A stretch of 31,041 bases of DNA from a virus (IMGVR_UViG_3300028837_000222:1-31041), one strand, 5' to 3'. Shown: positions 12,538 to 19,933, counted from the stretch's first letter. Translations and numbers: made by a program. The notes: generated by a model not told the origin, from the sequence alone.

Positions 12538-13308
12538 TCAGTTTTCAATAAATTCAGCCAACGGATCTTCCAGGTGCCGGTACCGTTTTGCTATTTCCGC
12601 CTCTTCGTCAGTTGGAGGACGGACACCTGATCTCAAACTTTTCCTCAACAATCCAGCACGGGGATATAAATCTGTTTTGTCTATTCTCTGCACCCAGGCT
12701 TTTACATAATCTGGATCTTCGTTATGCAATTTTATTATTTCGTCCAGGGACCCTACCCATCCCGTTGATAATATCTTTTTCTTTAATTTGTTGAATTCTT
12801 TTTTGTTTTTTATAGGTATAGTAATAATAATTTCTTTTTCATTGTTCTTAATTACCTTATTATTATTATTACCTCCATTTTCATTTTTGTTTTTTAATTC
12901 TTTCTTTTTTAATTCAGTACTTATTATATGCACCCCTTTACCATGCATGGTTTTGGGTAGTATGGTTTCACCATCCCCCCTTTTGGGTAGTATGGGCAGG
13001 GGTTGAGGGATGTCATATACCCACGTGTACCAGGTCCACTGTCCTTTTTCGTTTCTTGTTCTATTTCTTTTTATGTAACCCGTTGTTTCTAATTCCTTTA
13101 AAATAGATGAAACTTTCTTGCCCGCAGCGGGTGATGCCTTAACCAAATCACCTTTTGTTACTATCCATGTTTCTGGTTTTGATAAAAGGTAAATAAGCAA
13201 CGCCCTGGCTGCCCAAGATAATCTCCTGTCTTTTATTAAACTGTTTCTAATTACGGTGTATTCTTTTTCTACTTTGGTTCTGAATATGTATTTTTCTTCC
13301 ACCCGCAC
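12538..13308 (-). CDS. Winged-helix replication initiator / replisome-organiser-like protein
   Basis: The protein is 256 residues long. The N-terminus (YTVIRNSLIKDRRLSWAARA, LLIYLLSKPETWIV, then ILKELETTGYIKRNR and EKGQWTWYTWVY) is the winged helix found at the front of many phage and plasmid replication initiators (RepA/DnaD-like). A low-complexity Asn/Lys/Glu linker (residues about 135-175) follows, then a C-terminal helical region (PDYVKAWVQRIDKT). It probably binds the replication origin or recruits helicase; no helicase or polymerase is in the window. It lies downstream of the parB group in the early transcript. Confidence 0.7.
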   Translation of the reverse strand: MRVEEKYIFRTKVEKEYTVIRNSLIKDRRLSWAARALLIYLLSKPETWIVTKGDLVKASPAAGKKVSSILKELETTGYIKRNRTRNEKGQWTWYTWVYDIPQPLPILPKRGDGETILPKTMHGKGVHIISTELKKKELKNKNENGGNNNNKVIKNNEKEIIITIPIKNKKEFNKLKKKILSTGWVGSLDEIIKLHNEDPDYVKAWVQRIDKTDLYPRAGLLRKSLRSGVRPPTDEEAEIAKRYRHLEDPLAEFIEN

Positions 13309-13321
13309 TCCTTATGACGAA

Positions 13322-13339
13322 CTGCGATACGTAACGCTT
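13322..13339. promoter_or_regulatory. Palindromic 18-mer site c (parS-like), mostly intergenic
   Basis: CTGCGATACGTAACGCTT contains the uninterrupted core TACGTAACGC of the palindromic consensus and differs at 3 of 18 bases. It lies between two genes, about 450 bp from the 3' end of parB, and touches only the stop codon of the 13338-13535 gene. Confidence 0.45.
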
Positions 13340-13535
13340 ACAGGGTGTATTGTTCCCCTGATCCAAGCAAGCCTTTGATGATATTACTCCACTTCCTTTT
13401 CTTGCCAGCCTCCAGTTGTTTCATAGATTTTCCAGTGCCTTGTTCTATTGTTGCAACTACGTCTGGGAATGTGTCCGGATTCTTTGCACTAGCCTCTAGG
13501 ATTTTGTCCATGTATTTTTCAATCCCCTCTTTCAT
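13338..13535 (-). CDS. Small hypothetical protein
   Basis: This 65-residue helical, Lys-rich protein (MKEGIEKYMDKILEASAKN) starts inside the end of the preceding gene. The ribosome binding site for the first ATG is poor. A second ATG at residue 9 (13511) has GAGGGG at some distance, so the start is uncertain. No motif is recognised. Its ending (LLGSGEQYTL) abuts palindromic site c. Confidence 0.4.
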   Translation of the reverse strand: MKEGIEKYMDKILEASAKNPDTFPDVVATIEQGTGKSMKQLEAGKKRKWSNIIKGLLGSGEQYTL

Positions 13536-13791
13536 ATAGTAAAGAGCTCACGAACATTTCCCCGGGTGCACCATCTTCTCCTATGAAGTAGCCACGATCA
13601 TTCCAAAGAACATTATGCCCTCGCTCGACAATCCTTACTATTGCTCTTTGGAAATCATCCTTGTTAACATCTAGGTAATCTCTGCACGAGTCCGCCGATA
13701 GGTATCCTTGCTTGCCATCATCGGCTAGTCCTTGAAACACGTTAACTAATTTCATGGCCATAAAATTAATATCAACATCAGTATTTGTCAT
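13519..13791 (-). CDS. Winged-helix-like small protein
   Basis: ATG 13791 overlaps the parB stop (ATGA) and follows GAGGAGATGGAAGG, giving 90 residues. The pattern YLSADSCRDYLDVNKDDFQR, then AIVRIVERGHNVLWNDRGYF, matches a winged helix whose wing ends in RGYF, as in small phage regulators that choose between templates or promoters. It is coupled to parB and may modulate ParB or its own transcription. The function is otherwise unknown. Confidence 0.55.
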   Translation of the reverse strand: MTNTDVDINFMAMKLVNVFQGLADDGKQGYLSADSCRDYLDVNKDDFQRAIVRIVERGHNVLWNDRGYFIGEDGAPGEMFVSSLLYERGD

Positions 13792-14708
13792 CCTTCCATC
13801 TCCTCTATTACATTCTCCCAAACAGCAATCATCTTCTTGATTTTCTTAACTGTGAATGGGATTGCCTCAGGTGCGAATTTACCTTCTTGTACCATTTCAA
13901 TAATACTTTCCCCCACGTGTTCGGCTGTACTTAGAGCCTTGAGAACCCTGCTTACTTCTGGCAGGCTTGCCCAGTTTATAGCAGGGGATTTGGTATCATC
14001 CTCAATCGGATCAGCCTTGCCAAATCTCTTGGCTCGTTTCTCTACTTCAATAGGGTCGTGAGTATATGGGTCATACTTCTGTTCAATCAATCTTGCTTTA
14101 GTTCTCGGGTCTTGTGCTGCTGCTACTGACTGAGCTACTGCGCCGATTTGTTCCGCTGTCAGCCCGTCCCTTTCCACCTTGTCAATCAGTTTCTTCTTCT
14201 CTACTTCGTCCACTCCGGCTCCCCGTACTTTGTCAATGTGGTCTGTTGTAAGTTTTGGACGAGCCGTCCGAAGTTTATCTTGGGTGCTTGGGCTTTCCTC
14301 AAGTAAAGCAAGAAGCCTTCTAACATGCCTACCAGACAGCCCTACAATTTCGCCAACTGCATCAGACTTGCAGTTCTTCGCATCTCTGATGCCAGCCAAC
14401 CACCTAGCTTTATCAATTGGGTTCATGTCCTCACGGTGGATGTTCTCAATGCCAGCTTGGATGAGTGCGTTGGTATCATCAATGCCCTCAACGTAGCACT
14501 CAAGTTCTTTTAGTCCTGCCATCTTTGAGGCGGCAAAGCGTCGGTGTCCATACACGATCTCATTCATGTCACCAACGGGTCGTACCTTGATAGGCACGAT
14601 CAGCCCTTGCTCTTTGATTGAAGCAGCAAGTTCATCTAGCTTGGCGGGTTCCATCTGGGTTCGTACTGGTTCGGGGCTTGGTAAGATTTGTTCTATTGGT
14701 ATTTTCAT
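13788..14708 (-). CDS. parB: ParB-family DNA-binding protein
   Basis: ATG 14708 (AAGGAG 7 nt upstream) is chosen over an earlier frame start, giving 306 residues. The ParB N-terminal domain is clear: IEQILPSPEPVR, LDELAASIKEQGLIVPIKV, then the CTP-box-like VYGHRRFAASKMAGL and ENIHREDMNPIDKARWL. An HTH follows (GEIVGLSGRHVRRLLALLEE). The C-terminal part is charged and helical. ParB proteins bind parS palindromes and slide as CTP-dependent clamps; in phages they serve plasmid-like partition or gene regulation. No ParA is present in the window. Five near-palindromic 18-mers are candidate targets. The gene has its own promoter and an unusual leader. Confidence 0.88.
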   Translation of the reverse strand: MKIPIEQILPSPEPVRTQMEPAKLDELAASIKEQGLIVPIKVRPVGDMNEIVYGHRRFAASKMAGLKELECYVEGIDDTNALIQAGIENIHREDMNPIDKARWLAGIRDAKNCKSDAVGEIVGLSGRHVRRLLALLEESPSTQDKLRTARPKLTTDHIDKVRGAGVDEVEKKKLIDKVERDGLTAEQIGAVAQSVAAAQDPRTKARLIEQKYDPYTHDPIEVEKRAKRFGKADPIEDDTKSPAINWASLPEVSRVLKALSTAEHVGESIIEMVQEGKFAPEAIPFTVKKIKKMIAVWENVIEEMEG

Positions 14709-14722
14709 ATCCAACTCCTTGT

Positions 14723-14797
14723 AAATAAAAAGCGGTTCCATTTCCAGGGTAGGATGTTTGGAACCGCTCTCTAATTATTTTATCACACATCCTACCC
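14723..14797 (-). terminator. parB leader: intrinsic terminator with pseudoknot or competing stem
   Basis: On the - strand the leader contains, in order, GGGTAGGATGT (14797-14787), AGCGGTTCCA (14768-14759), ACATCCTACCC (14757-14747) and TGGAACCGCT (14740-14731), followed by TTTTATTT. Segments 2 and 4 form a 10-bp hairpin with a T tract, an intrinsic terminator. Segments 1 and 3 are an 11-bp perfect match, and segment 3 lies in the loop of that hairpin. The two helices would form an H-type pseudoknot or compete. The parB ribosome binding site follows directly, so this is placed to control parB by attenuation. Confidence 0.65.
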
Positions 14798-14806
14798 TTT
14801 TAAAAC

Positions 14807-14815
14807 ATTATATCA
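14807..14815 (-). promoter_or_regulatory. Extended -10 promoter of parB
   Basis: TGATATAAT on the - strand (14815-14807) is an extended -10 with a perfect TATAAT. The -35 region is poor. A start near 14800 would place the first stem strand of the parB leader at the 5' end of the transcript. Confidence 0.5.
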
Positions 14816-14820
14816 CAGAA

Positions 14821-16116
14821 TCACTCAAACAAATTTGTCTGTCCCTGATCTAGCTGAGTTTGATTCCAAACTCTTCGCAATTCTTCTTCTTCTACTTCCC
14901 CAAGAGCATCCCCATAAGTCCCAACTTTCAGCCAAAGATTCTTGATCGTTCCGATTTCCTGGGCTGTCCAGGATTTGGTGCTGCCTTTCCCTTCACCAAG
15001 CAAATATTCAAAGATCGCATATCTGAATATATCCCCGCCTTTCCCGGAAGGAACATAAACGTTCACGACTGAGGCGATCACCTGGGAATCTAGCTTGACC
15101 TGGACCGCATAATCATCAGGAGATTGCTCTAACAATCTGTTGTATTGGGAGATCCCCAGCTGAATGTTCTCTTTTACTTCCTCTGCGCTGTAGGGTTCTC
15201 TTGTTGACTGTGGGGGGTCAATTACCGCTTCTGCGGGGTTTTCAGGGGGAACGGGAGTAACCCATTGATCAGGATGGACTAAATCCGTTAGGGTCCCTTC
15301 TTCGGTTTCTTCTACTATCTCCATTTCCCCAGGTTCTAACATCTGAGCAGCAATACTTTTTGGAAACGCCAGTTGTTTATCTTCTTCCATCCTAGCAGCT
15401 ACCCAATCGGGATCCGCTTTAATTGATATTAAGGATTTTGTCATGCGCTGTTTTTTTCCATCAATAGGAACCATGACTTCGTGATCGCTCCGCATCAACT
15501 TTAAAGGAACTCCCTTAATAATCCCATTATTCAATTCTTTCAATCCGGCCAACTGCTGAGAAATGAACCTGATATCATTCCAGGAGCCGGTGGTAAACAG
15601 CATATAAGCGGCCTCTTTCAACTCAGGCACGATCACCTTAAGCCTTCCGATCGGGTTATATTCCACCGGTTTATTTTGATAATCATATCCTGCAATATTA
15701 TCTACTGGATGGGGCTCTTGTTTTCCTGTTTCCAGGTTTTCCCCATTTCTTACGATATGCTCCCCCGTCTTTCCATCACAACGGAAAAGAACTATTCCCC
15801 CATCTTCTGGTTTTCCATCAGATCTCGCCATCAATCTGGAAGCCGTATAAGCTTCTAAAAAACCATCCCACATTTGTTCTATTTCATTAAACGGTAAGCG
15901 GATATTAATACTTTTGGGTTCTGCCCCATACAACTTAAAAAACAAAGCTTCCAAAGCCACACCTTCTGGATCATCTGAAAATTCTACTTTAAAATAGTCC
16001 AGGTCCACCGGCCTTGTTACTCCTGGCTTTCCTTGTACTGGAACCTGTTCCCCCTTTTTGATTCTCCCAATCTGCGGGAAAGATAACCCCTTGTTAGTCA
16101 ATCCTTTAATCGGCAT
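14821..16116 (-). CDS. Phage Gp3-like (recombination-directionality-factor-like) protein
   Basis: The 431-residue protein starts MPIKGLTNKGLSFPQIGRIK and continues VTRPVDLDYFKVEF, LFFKLYGAEPKSINIRLPF and IVLFRCDGKTGEHI. This series (opening MPI-x-L, x-P-x-x-L-D-x-F, YG-x-x-P, R-C-D-G) matches the phage Gp3-like family, whose phiC31 gp3 member switches serine integrase from integration to excision. Many phages carry it without a serine integrase, and none is visible here. The C-terminal half (acidic linker, then helical part ending in TNLFE) is less conserved. It starts 10 nt inside the previous gene, early in the leftward transcript. A general DNA-binding or recombination role is equally possible. 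Confidence 0.5.
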   Translation of the reverse strand: MPIKGLTNKGLSFPQIGRIKKGEQVPVQGKPGVTRPVDLDYFKVEFSDDPEGVALEALFFKLYGAEPKSINIRLPFNEIEQMWDGFLEAYTASRLMARSDGKPEDGGIVLFRCDGKTGEHIVRNGENLETGKQEPHPVDNIAGYDYQNKPVEYNPIGRLKVIVPELKEAAYMLFTTGSWNDIRFISQQLAGLKELNNGIIKGVPLKLMRSDHEVMVPIDGKKQRMTKSLISIKADPDWVAARMEEDKQLAFPKSIAAQMLEPGEMEIVEETEEGTLTDLVHPDQWVTPVPPENPAEAVIDPPQSTREPYSAEEVKENIQLGISQYNRLLEQSPDDYAVQVKLDSQVIASVVNVYVPSGKGGDIFRYAIFEYLLGEGKGSTKSWTAQEIGTIKNLWLKVGTYGDALGEVEEEELRRVWNQTQLDQGQTNLFE

Positions 16117-16402
16117 AAGCTTTCTCCTTTGTGATAATTCCTGATCGGATTAAATCACGCTTGACCTCAAAAGCATTATCGAAGTCTTTTGCTCTTTCTC
16201 TTTCAATATACGAATTGGAAACAAACCCAAAATCCTGATCAGCAGCCCGGCATCTTACTTCTGCCAGTTGTTCCCCCTCTTGGGATTTCTTCAGCTGACC
16301 GTCAGATCCTTTTACCCATACCATAACCAAAAAGCCCCAACACCTGCTGCATTTATAATTCTCAACAGTGTGCCGGGCCAATTGCTCGGGCATTATTGAC
16401 AT
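16106..16402 (-). CDS. Small zinc-binding phage protein
   Basis: This 98-residue protein is the first gene behind the strong early promoter, with ribosome binding site AAAGGAGG. It has CSRCWGFLVMVWVKG near residue 18 and a later Cys (AEVRCRAAD), so a full four-ligand zinc site is not certain. The C-terminus is charged. It overlaps the Gp3-like gene by 11 bases. The function is unknown. Confidence 0.55.
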   Translation of the reverse strand: MSIMPEQLARHTVENYKCSRCWGFLVMVWVKGSDGQLKKSQEGEQLAEVRCRAADQDFGFVSNSYIERERAKDFDNAFEVKRDLIRSGIITKEKAYAD

Positions 16403-16453
16403 GAAAAACCTCCTTTTCGCTTCATGAGTTGTGTCGTTCCTTTGTTATTCCAG

Positions 16454-16482
16454 ATTATATACTAATAATTTATTTATGTAAA
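16454..16482 (-). promoter_or_regulatory. Main leftward early promoter
   Basis: On the - strand TTTACA (16482-16477), exactly 17 bp and TATAAT (16459-16454) give the best promoter in the window. It is placed just after the late-operon terminators and before the first early gene. A short inverted repeat GTACC/GGTAC (16483-16501 region) sits immediately upstream and could bind a regulator. Confidence 0.75.
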
Positions 16483-16555
16483 GTACCAATTTTATCGGGT
16501 ACAATGTAAGTGAAGATCTCTTTTCTTTCATGGGTTGAGAGTTCTCCTTTGTTAA

Positions 16556-16586
16556 AAGAAGCTGCCCCCACCTCCGGCAGCTTCTT
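16556..16586 (-). terminator. Intrinsic terminator 2 of the late operon
   Basis: AAGAAGCTGCC and GGCAGCTTCTT form a perfect 11-bp stem with a 9-nt loop. On the - strand the stem is followed by TTTT (CTTCTTTTAAC). Together with the hairpin at 16662-16687 it makes a double stop between late and early transcription. Confidence 0.8.
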
Positions 16587-16612
16587 GATTTAACCTGCTG
16601 AATAGGTCAAAC

Positions 16613-16651
16613 ACCATGAAATCTCGGAGTTGAACTCCCATTTTACATGGT
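16613..16651. repeat. Interrupted palindrome between the two terminators
   Basis: ACCATG (16613-16618) and CATGGT (16646-16651) enclose GGAGTT-G-AACTCC (16626-16638). The 16403-16718 gap, the longest without a gene, otherwise holds the early promoter, two terminators and no convincing coding sequence. The palindrome may be an operator, an RNA hairpin or a remnant. Confidence 0.45.
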
Positions 16652-16661
16652 AAAAGCTTAT

Positions 16662-16687
16662 AAACAAAAATCCCCCAGGGGGATTTT
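16662..16687 (-). terminator. Intrinsic terminator 1 of the late operon
   Basis: On the - strand AAAATCCCC-CTG-GGGGATTTT is a 9-bp stem with a 3-nt loop, followed by TTGTTTA. It lies about 30 bp after the holin-like gene, at the end of the long structural transcript. A further CCCCC copy upstream (16688-16698) offers an alternative pairing. Confidence 0.75.
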
Positions 16688-16718
16688 CCCGGGGGATTAA
16701 TTTCTTATCGCGCTATTG

Positions 16719-16997
16719 TTAAGGTGATAATCGGTGAGCTGCCTGGTTGGCAATAGTGGCCAGGATAAAATATTCCAGTAACAACCACACGCCATTCACA
16801 TCGCAGGTTACTAGATCATATCTTCCCAAGCAAGCCAAAGCAAAAACCCCACCCGCTGATAAAAGCAGAGCAGCAACCATAATTAATTTTTGCTTGGTGT
16901 CTACCAGAGCATTGTACCAACCATTAAGGCCGGGAAAATACTCAAACAACAAAGATAAAACCACTCCTGATATCCCTGCTAAAAGTTCTGCGCTCAT
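16719..16997 (-). CDS. Holin-like membrane protein
   Basis: The 92-residue protein has three hydrophobic stretches: LLAGISGVVLSLLFEYFPGL, LIMVAALLLSAGGVFALACL and VWLLLEYFILATIANQAAH. The motif FEYFPGLNGWYNAL followed by KQKLIM, and the end NQAAHRLSP, resemble holin-like proteins I associate with phages of Chloroflexi and related uncultured bacteria. A holin makes membrane lesions that release the endolysin (18617-19504). It is the last gene of the late operon. An assignment as an unrelated small membrane protein cannot be excluded. Confidence 0.65.
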   Translation of the reverse strand: MSAELLAGISGVVLSLLFEYFPGLNGWYNALVDTKQKLIMVAALLLSAGGVFALACLGRYDLVTCDVNGVWLLLEYFILATIANQAAHRLSP

Positions 16998-17057
16998 TTG
17001 ATTCTCCTTTCCCTTTCGGGAATAAACAATGGATAGGCTCCTGCATTATACACCACA

Positions 17058-17282
17058 TTATTTCAATTTGTATACCCTGCTGTTTTTCGGTCCGTTTACC
17101 CGCACAGTTGCCAACCCATCTTTAACCATCTTCCTGAGAGTATACCTTGCTGATTGGCCCGAACACCCCAATTCATCTGCAAGCATGGCAGCTGTAATTT
17201 CATCTTCCTCCGCGGGTTTCTGTCTCCTGGATTTGGCCTCTTCTATAAGCTGGGATCTCAGATCACTAATATCAGTTTTCAT
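17058..17282 (-). CDS. Small winged-helix DNA-binding protein
   Basis: This 74-residue protein has AAMLADELGCSGQSARYTL, then RKMVKDGLATVRVNGP, a helix-turn-helix with wing of the MarR/ArsR-like size, preceded by a charged helix. The start overlaps the phosphoesterase stop (ATGA 17279-17282), and GGAGG precedes it. It probably acts as a regulator. Its place among lysis genes suggests it may act late, but this is inference. Confidence 0.65.
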   Translation of the reverse strand: MKTDISDLRSQLIEEAKSRRQKPAEEDEITAAMLADELGCSGQSARYTLRKMVKDGLATVRVNGPKNSRVYKLK

Positions 17283-18139
17283 TTCAAAACCTCCATTACA
17301 TAATCCGTTAATCTGGTATAAATGGGCTCTATTCTCAAAAGCTTTCCATCAACTATTTGAATAATATTCATTCCGATATAGTAAGCATGAGGATTTGCAA
17401 CCTGTCTGGAATAGGCCCCAGGACCGCACATCGGGCTCATAACCGCCCAAGTACAGGAATGGTATCTTCCCTTTGACAAAACATATGCTGATCCCATAGA
17501 CGGCTTATGGCAGTGGGCAGATAAAACTAGATCCGGGCACCTTTCGTTTTCAATCAAGCTTTCATGCAGCATATTCTTGGCTGCGTTATGTGCCGCATTT
17601 CCTTCCAGGTGTTTTATCTTTGAAGTATTGGCCCCGTGATGTGAAAACTGAATCAAAAGTCCACCTATATTGAGCCGAAGCTTATTCATGCGCTGGATAT
17701 TTTTGCTTTTATAAACACCTTTTAATTCGGCTGCAACTGCTTTTGAATGTGCCCCATTGCTTCCTTCGTGCCAGGAAGTGGCCTGCATAAAATAAGCCCT
17801 CTCGCAAACTCTGAGAAAAGGCTTAATTGCATCAACCGCTATTATTTTTTGTTCATCTATATCGGATGTTTGCAGGTTATCAATATGCTTGTTCCCGTGC
17901 ATTACTTCCCCCAAGTCGATATAGATTCTTTTATATCCCTCACAGTTATTTTTGGTCCACAAAAGGGCATCTTCAGCAACTTTATCAATAGCCTGCTGGG
18001 TAGCTGTAAGATTTACTTTGTGCTTTCCTTGCCGGCCATGCATTGGCACATTATCGGGTAGCTTGGTGTTCGGGGAACAGTGTCCTTCTCTGTGCCCTGA
18101 GTGTCCGTCACTTCTGATCATAAGAGCTATTTTTTGCAT
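17279..18139 (-). CDS. Calcineurin-like metallophosphoesterase, altered second motif
   Basis: ATG 18139 (AAGGAG upstream) gives 286 residues. The motif series of phage metallophosphoesterases is visible: SDGHSGH at residues 10-16, then LGEVMHGNKH where GD-x-x-H-G is expected, ATSWHEGSNGAH for the GNHE-like block, FSHHG and LVLSAHCHK. The usual bridging Asp of motif two is Glu, so metal binding may be changed. The substrate is unknown; candidates are nucleic acids or phosphoester metabolites. It is embedded in the lysis region. Confidence 0.7.
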   Translation of the reverse strand: MQKIALMIRSDGHSGHREGHCSPNTKLPDNVPMHGRQGKHKVNLTATQQAIDKVAEDALLWTKNNCEGYKRIYIDLGEVMHGNKHIDNLQTSDIDEQKIIAVDAIKPFLRVCERAYFMQATSWHEGSNGAHSKAVAAELKGVYKSKNIQRMNKLRLNIGGLLIQFSHHGANTSKIKHLEGNAAHNAAKNMLHESLIENERCPDLVLSAHCHKPSMGSAYVLSKGRYHSCTWAVMSPMCGPGAYSRQVANPHAYYIGMNIIQIVDGKLLRIEPIYTRLTDYVMEVLK

Positions 18140-18175
18140 TGAGAACTCCTTGATTAAAATAGACAAACCCCGTAC

Positions 18176-18274
18176 CTAACAGTAGGGGATTAAAATAAGC
18201 CAAAGAAACACAACCACAACCAGGGCAATCTTTATGCCCCTATCTAATTTCATTAGCGGATCTTCCGGTTCCAT
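18176..18274 (-). CDS. Very small membrane protein
   Basis: The frame from ATG 18274 (AAAAGGAG 6-7 nt upstream) to TAG 18176 encodes 32 residues. A charged head (MEPEDPLMKLDRG) is followed by a single hydrophobic helix (IALVVVVFLWLILIPYC). In the lysis module such peptides can be accessory holins or spanin-like/antiholin partners. That role is suggested only by position. Confidence 0.55.
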   Translation of the reverse strand: MEPEDPLMKLDRGIKIALVVVVFLWLILIPYC

Positions 18275-18306
18275 AATAAACTCCTTTTAAGGTAATGCAG
18301 CGGCTT

Positions 18307-18609
18307 TTATTTATTCCCAAAAACAAAACCAATAACGGATCCGATCACTGTGCCGATCCCTACGATAGTATCATTTCGGTTAGATTTTCCTTCCAACTTC
18401 ACGATATCTTTCTGCGCCTGAATAACAGCCGGGCAAATCCTGGCCTGGGCAGCGCTGTCCACTTTTTTTATTTCGTCCCTAACCTCTTTTATATCTTCCC
18501 CCAATTCGACCATGCCGGTAAGAGACATCACGCGATATTGTTTAACGGTGAAATCGTCTCCGCTTTCGATAAGTTCTTTTATGGTGTGTAGCATGTCGCC
18601 GTTACTCAT
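18307..18609 (-). CDS. Coiled-coil protein with C-terminal membrane anchor (lysis module)
   Basis: This 100-residue protein has a long charged helix (VELGEDIKEVRDEIKKVDSA) and ends in a glycine-rich hydrophobic segment, IVGIGTVIGSVIGFVFGNK. The layout resembles the XhlA/hemolysin-like membrane-anchored proteins next to endolysins. The ribosome binding site is GAGGAAAA. It follows the endolysin directly and may help position the lysis complex at the membrane. The family link is by layout only. Confidence 0.5.
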   Translation of the reverse strand: MSNGDMLHTIKELIESGDDFTVKQYRVMSLTGMVELGEDIKEVRDEIKKVDSAAQARICPAVIQAQKDIVKLEGKSNRNDTIVGIGTVIGSVIGFVFGNK

Positions 18610-18616
18610 ATTTTCC

Positions 18617-19504
18617 TCATTGTTTTAGCAAAGGTTGAATCAGGCCGATCAGATTTTTGAGCGCATCGTTATGAGCTTTTTTGGTTGACGCTTCCAAAAC
18701 CAGTACGTGTGCTTTTCTCAATTCTAAGAGGTCTGCTTGATGTACTCTGCTTAGATCCTCTATCTTCTCTGTAAACTCCGCTGTGGTCGCTTTTATGGCC
18801 TCCTGGACCAACTCATCGCAATTTGGCAGGGGCGGTTCCGGCGGTAAGGCAGCAGCCACGACTTTATCAATCCAGCTTTGGGTTGTTCGGTTCTTGTCAA
18901 TGCTTGCATTAAATCCATCGACCTTTATATCAAGCTTGTATTGAACGATATCCGATTTGGCCCACTCCCCGCAAGGTGTATCGGGGCCGGGATCTGCTTC
19001 CCAAATATCATAAGAATAAATGTCCCAACCACCAAATTTGTCCGGACTAAAATGCGGCTTGATCCATTCGTCAAACCACCAACCGGCGGTGTAGATAATA
19101 GGCTTTCGATCAAACAATACCTCCATTCTGTTTAAGCAAGCCTTGATTGATTGGATGGATCTCCTGCCCTTTGGTGCTGTTTTATCTTCCAGGTCTAGCG
19201 CCGGGGGGAGTTCTCCCATCCCGTTATATTTGCCTCCAAAAACCTCACTTAGGGTATCGTACATAAATTGCGCTTGTGCCCGTCCGTGACTGTGAGAGTT
19301 TTGCAGGAGGCCAGGACCAATCCAGTAATGAAATGGAAGCCTGAGAAGTCCGTATAGCCTATTTGCTCTTTTCCATTGTCTGATTGGTTCGTCAGGAATG
19401 AAGTTTGTATCTTCGCTTGTTTTGATACCAGCGAACTTGTAATTTGTTCCCTCCGGCAAAACCCCATCCCAATATCTTGAATCAAATCCTATTGCCTCAG
19501 TCAT
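18617..19504 (-). CDS. GH25-type endolysin (lysozyme)
   Basis: The 295-residue protein has a GH25 catalytic domain (residues about 1-205): GFDSRYWDG with Asp8 at the N-terminus, the catalytic pair in LPPALDLED (Asp104, Glu106), PIIYTAGWWFDEW and IVQYKLDIKVDGFNASIDKN. The family cleaves the beta-1,4 bond between N-acetylmuramic acid and N-acetylglucosamine in peptidoglycan. The C-terminal 80 residues are a coiled coil (ATTAEFTEKIEDLSRVHQAD) instead of a known wall-binding domain, and may mediate multimerisation. There is no signal peptide, so export through a holin is expected. Confidence 0.88.
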   Translation of the reverse strand: MTEAIGFDSRYWDGVLPEGTNYKFAGIKTSEDTNFIPDEPIRQWKRANRLYGLLRLPFHYWIGPGLLQNSHSHGRAQAQFMYDTLSEVFGGKYNGMGELPPALDLEDKTAPKGRRSIQSIKACLNRMEVLFDRKPIIYTAGWWFDEWIKPHFSPDKFGGWDIYSYDIWEADPGPDTPCGEWAKSDIVQYKLDIKVDGFNASIDKNRTTQSWIDKVVAAALPPEPPLPNCDELVQEAIKATTAEFTEKIEDLSRVHQADLLELRKAHVLVLEASTKKAHNDALKNLIGLIQPLLKQ

Positions 19505-19540
19505 TTATTGCTCCTTTTTGAATAACCAGTCAAAACACAT

Positions 19541-19933
19541 TTAATTAGTTTTCAGGACATCGCTCATAATCATATTTGCTAAGTCTTTATTATAAAACTG
19601 CTGCAAGCCAACAGGGAGTTTATTTATATCGCCGTTTACCATATTCAACATTTCTGCATACAGTTCTGCATACAGCCCAAATTCCCTGTTGAATAAATAT
19701 ACCAAATGCAGCGGTTTATCTTTATCTATAATTCCTTCTACTGCTTTTTTGTATTCTTCGCCCTGGCTAATCCAGCCACCTTGTTGGTCAATTTTGTGCC
19801 CTACTTCGTGCCAGCAGTTTTCGTTACATACAATTTCACCAGTCCAGCGATTAAAATATTCTCCTGATCCGCCAGTGGAAAAGGGGATATAAAGAAAAAC
19901 TATAATTAAGCCCAGGATGATAATCTTTTTCAT
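19541..19933 (-). CDS. Secreted HExxH metallopeptidase-like protein
   Basis: This 130-residue protein has an N-terminal signal or anchor segment (KKIIILGLIIVFLYIPF). The zinc-binding motif HEVGH is at residues 42-46, in CWHEVGHKIDQQGGW. A later ELYAEMLNM helix could supply the third ligand Glu. The arrangement recalls small gluzincin-type (ATLF-like) peptidases. It lies between the tail protein and the endolysin, so it may act in the cell envelope during release or entry. Catalysis is not proven. A TATAAT (19958-19953) with the shared AATGTATGATAT upstream suggests its own promoter. Confidence 0.6.
   Translation of the reverse strand: MKKIIILGLIIVFLYIPFSTGGSGEYFNRWTGEIVCNENCWHEVGHKIDQQGGWISQGEEYKKAVEGIIDKDKPLHLVYLFNREFGLYAELYAEMLNMVNGDINKLPVGLQQFYNKDLANMIMSDVLKTN

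Noticed and set aside
16445-16531. 28-residue frame with a distant AACAAAGGAG upstream
   Set aside because: It overlaps the strong early promoter, and its ribosome binding site spacing (about 12 nt) is too long. The AACAAAGGAG may be a relic of a lost gene start.
16601-16651. A second T-arm-like sequence (GGGAGTTCAACTCC) as a tRNA end
   Set aside because: The stem is only 4-5 bp with a 4-5 nt loop; it does not form a 5-bp stem with a 7-nt loop, and no acceptor stem pairs around it.
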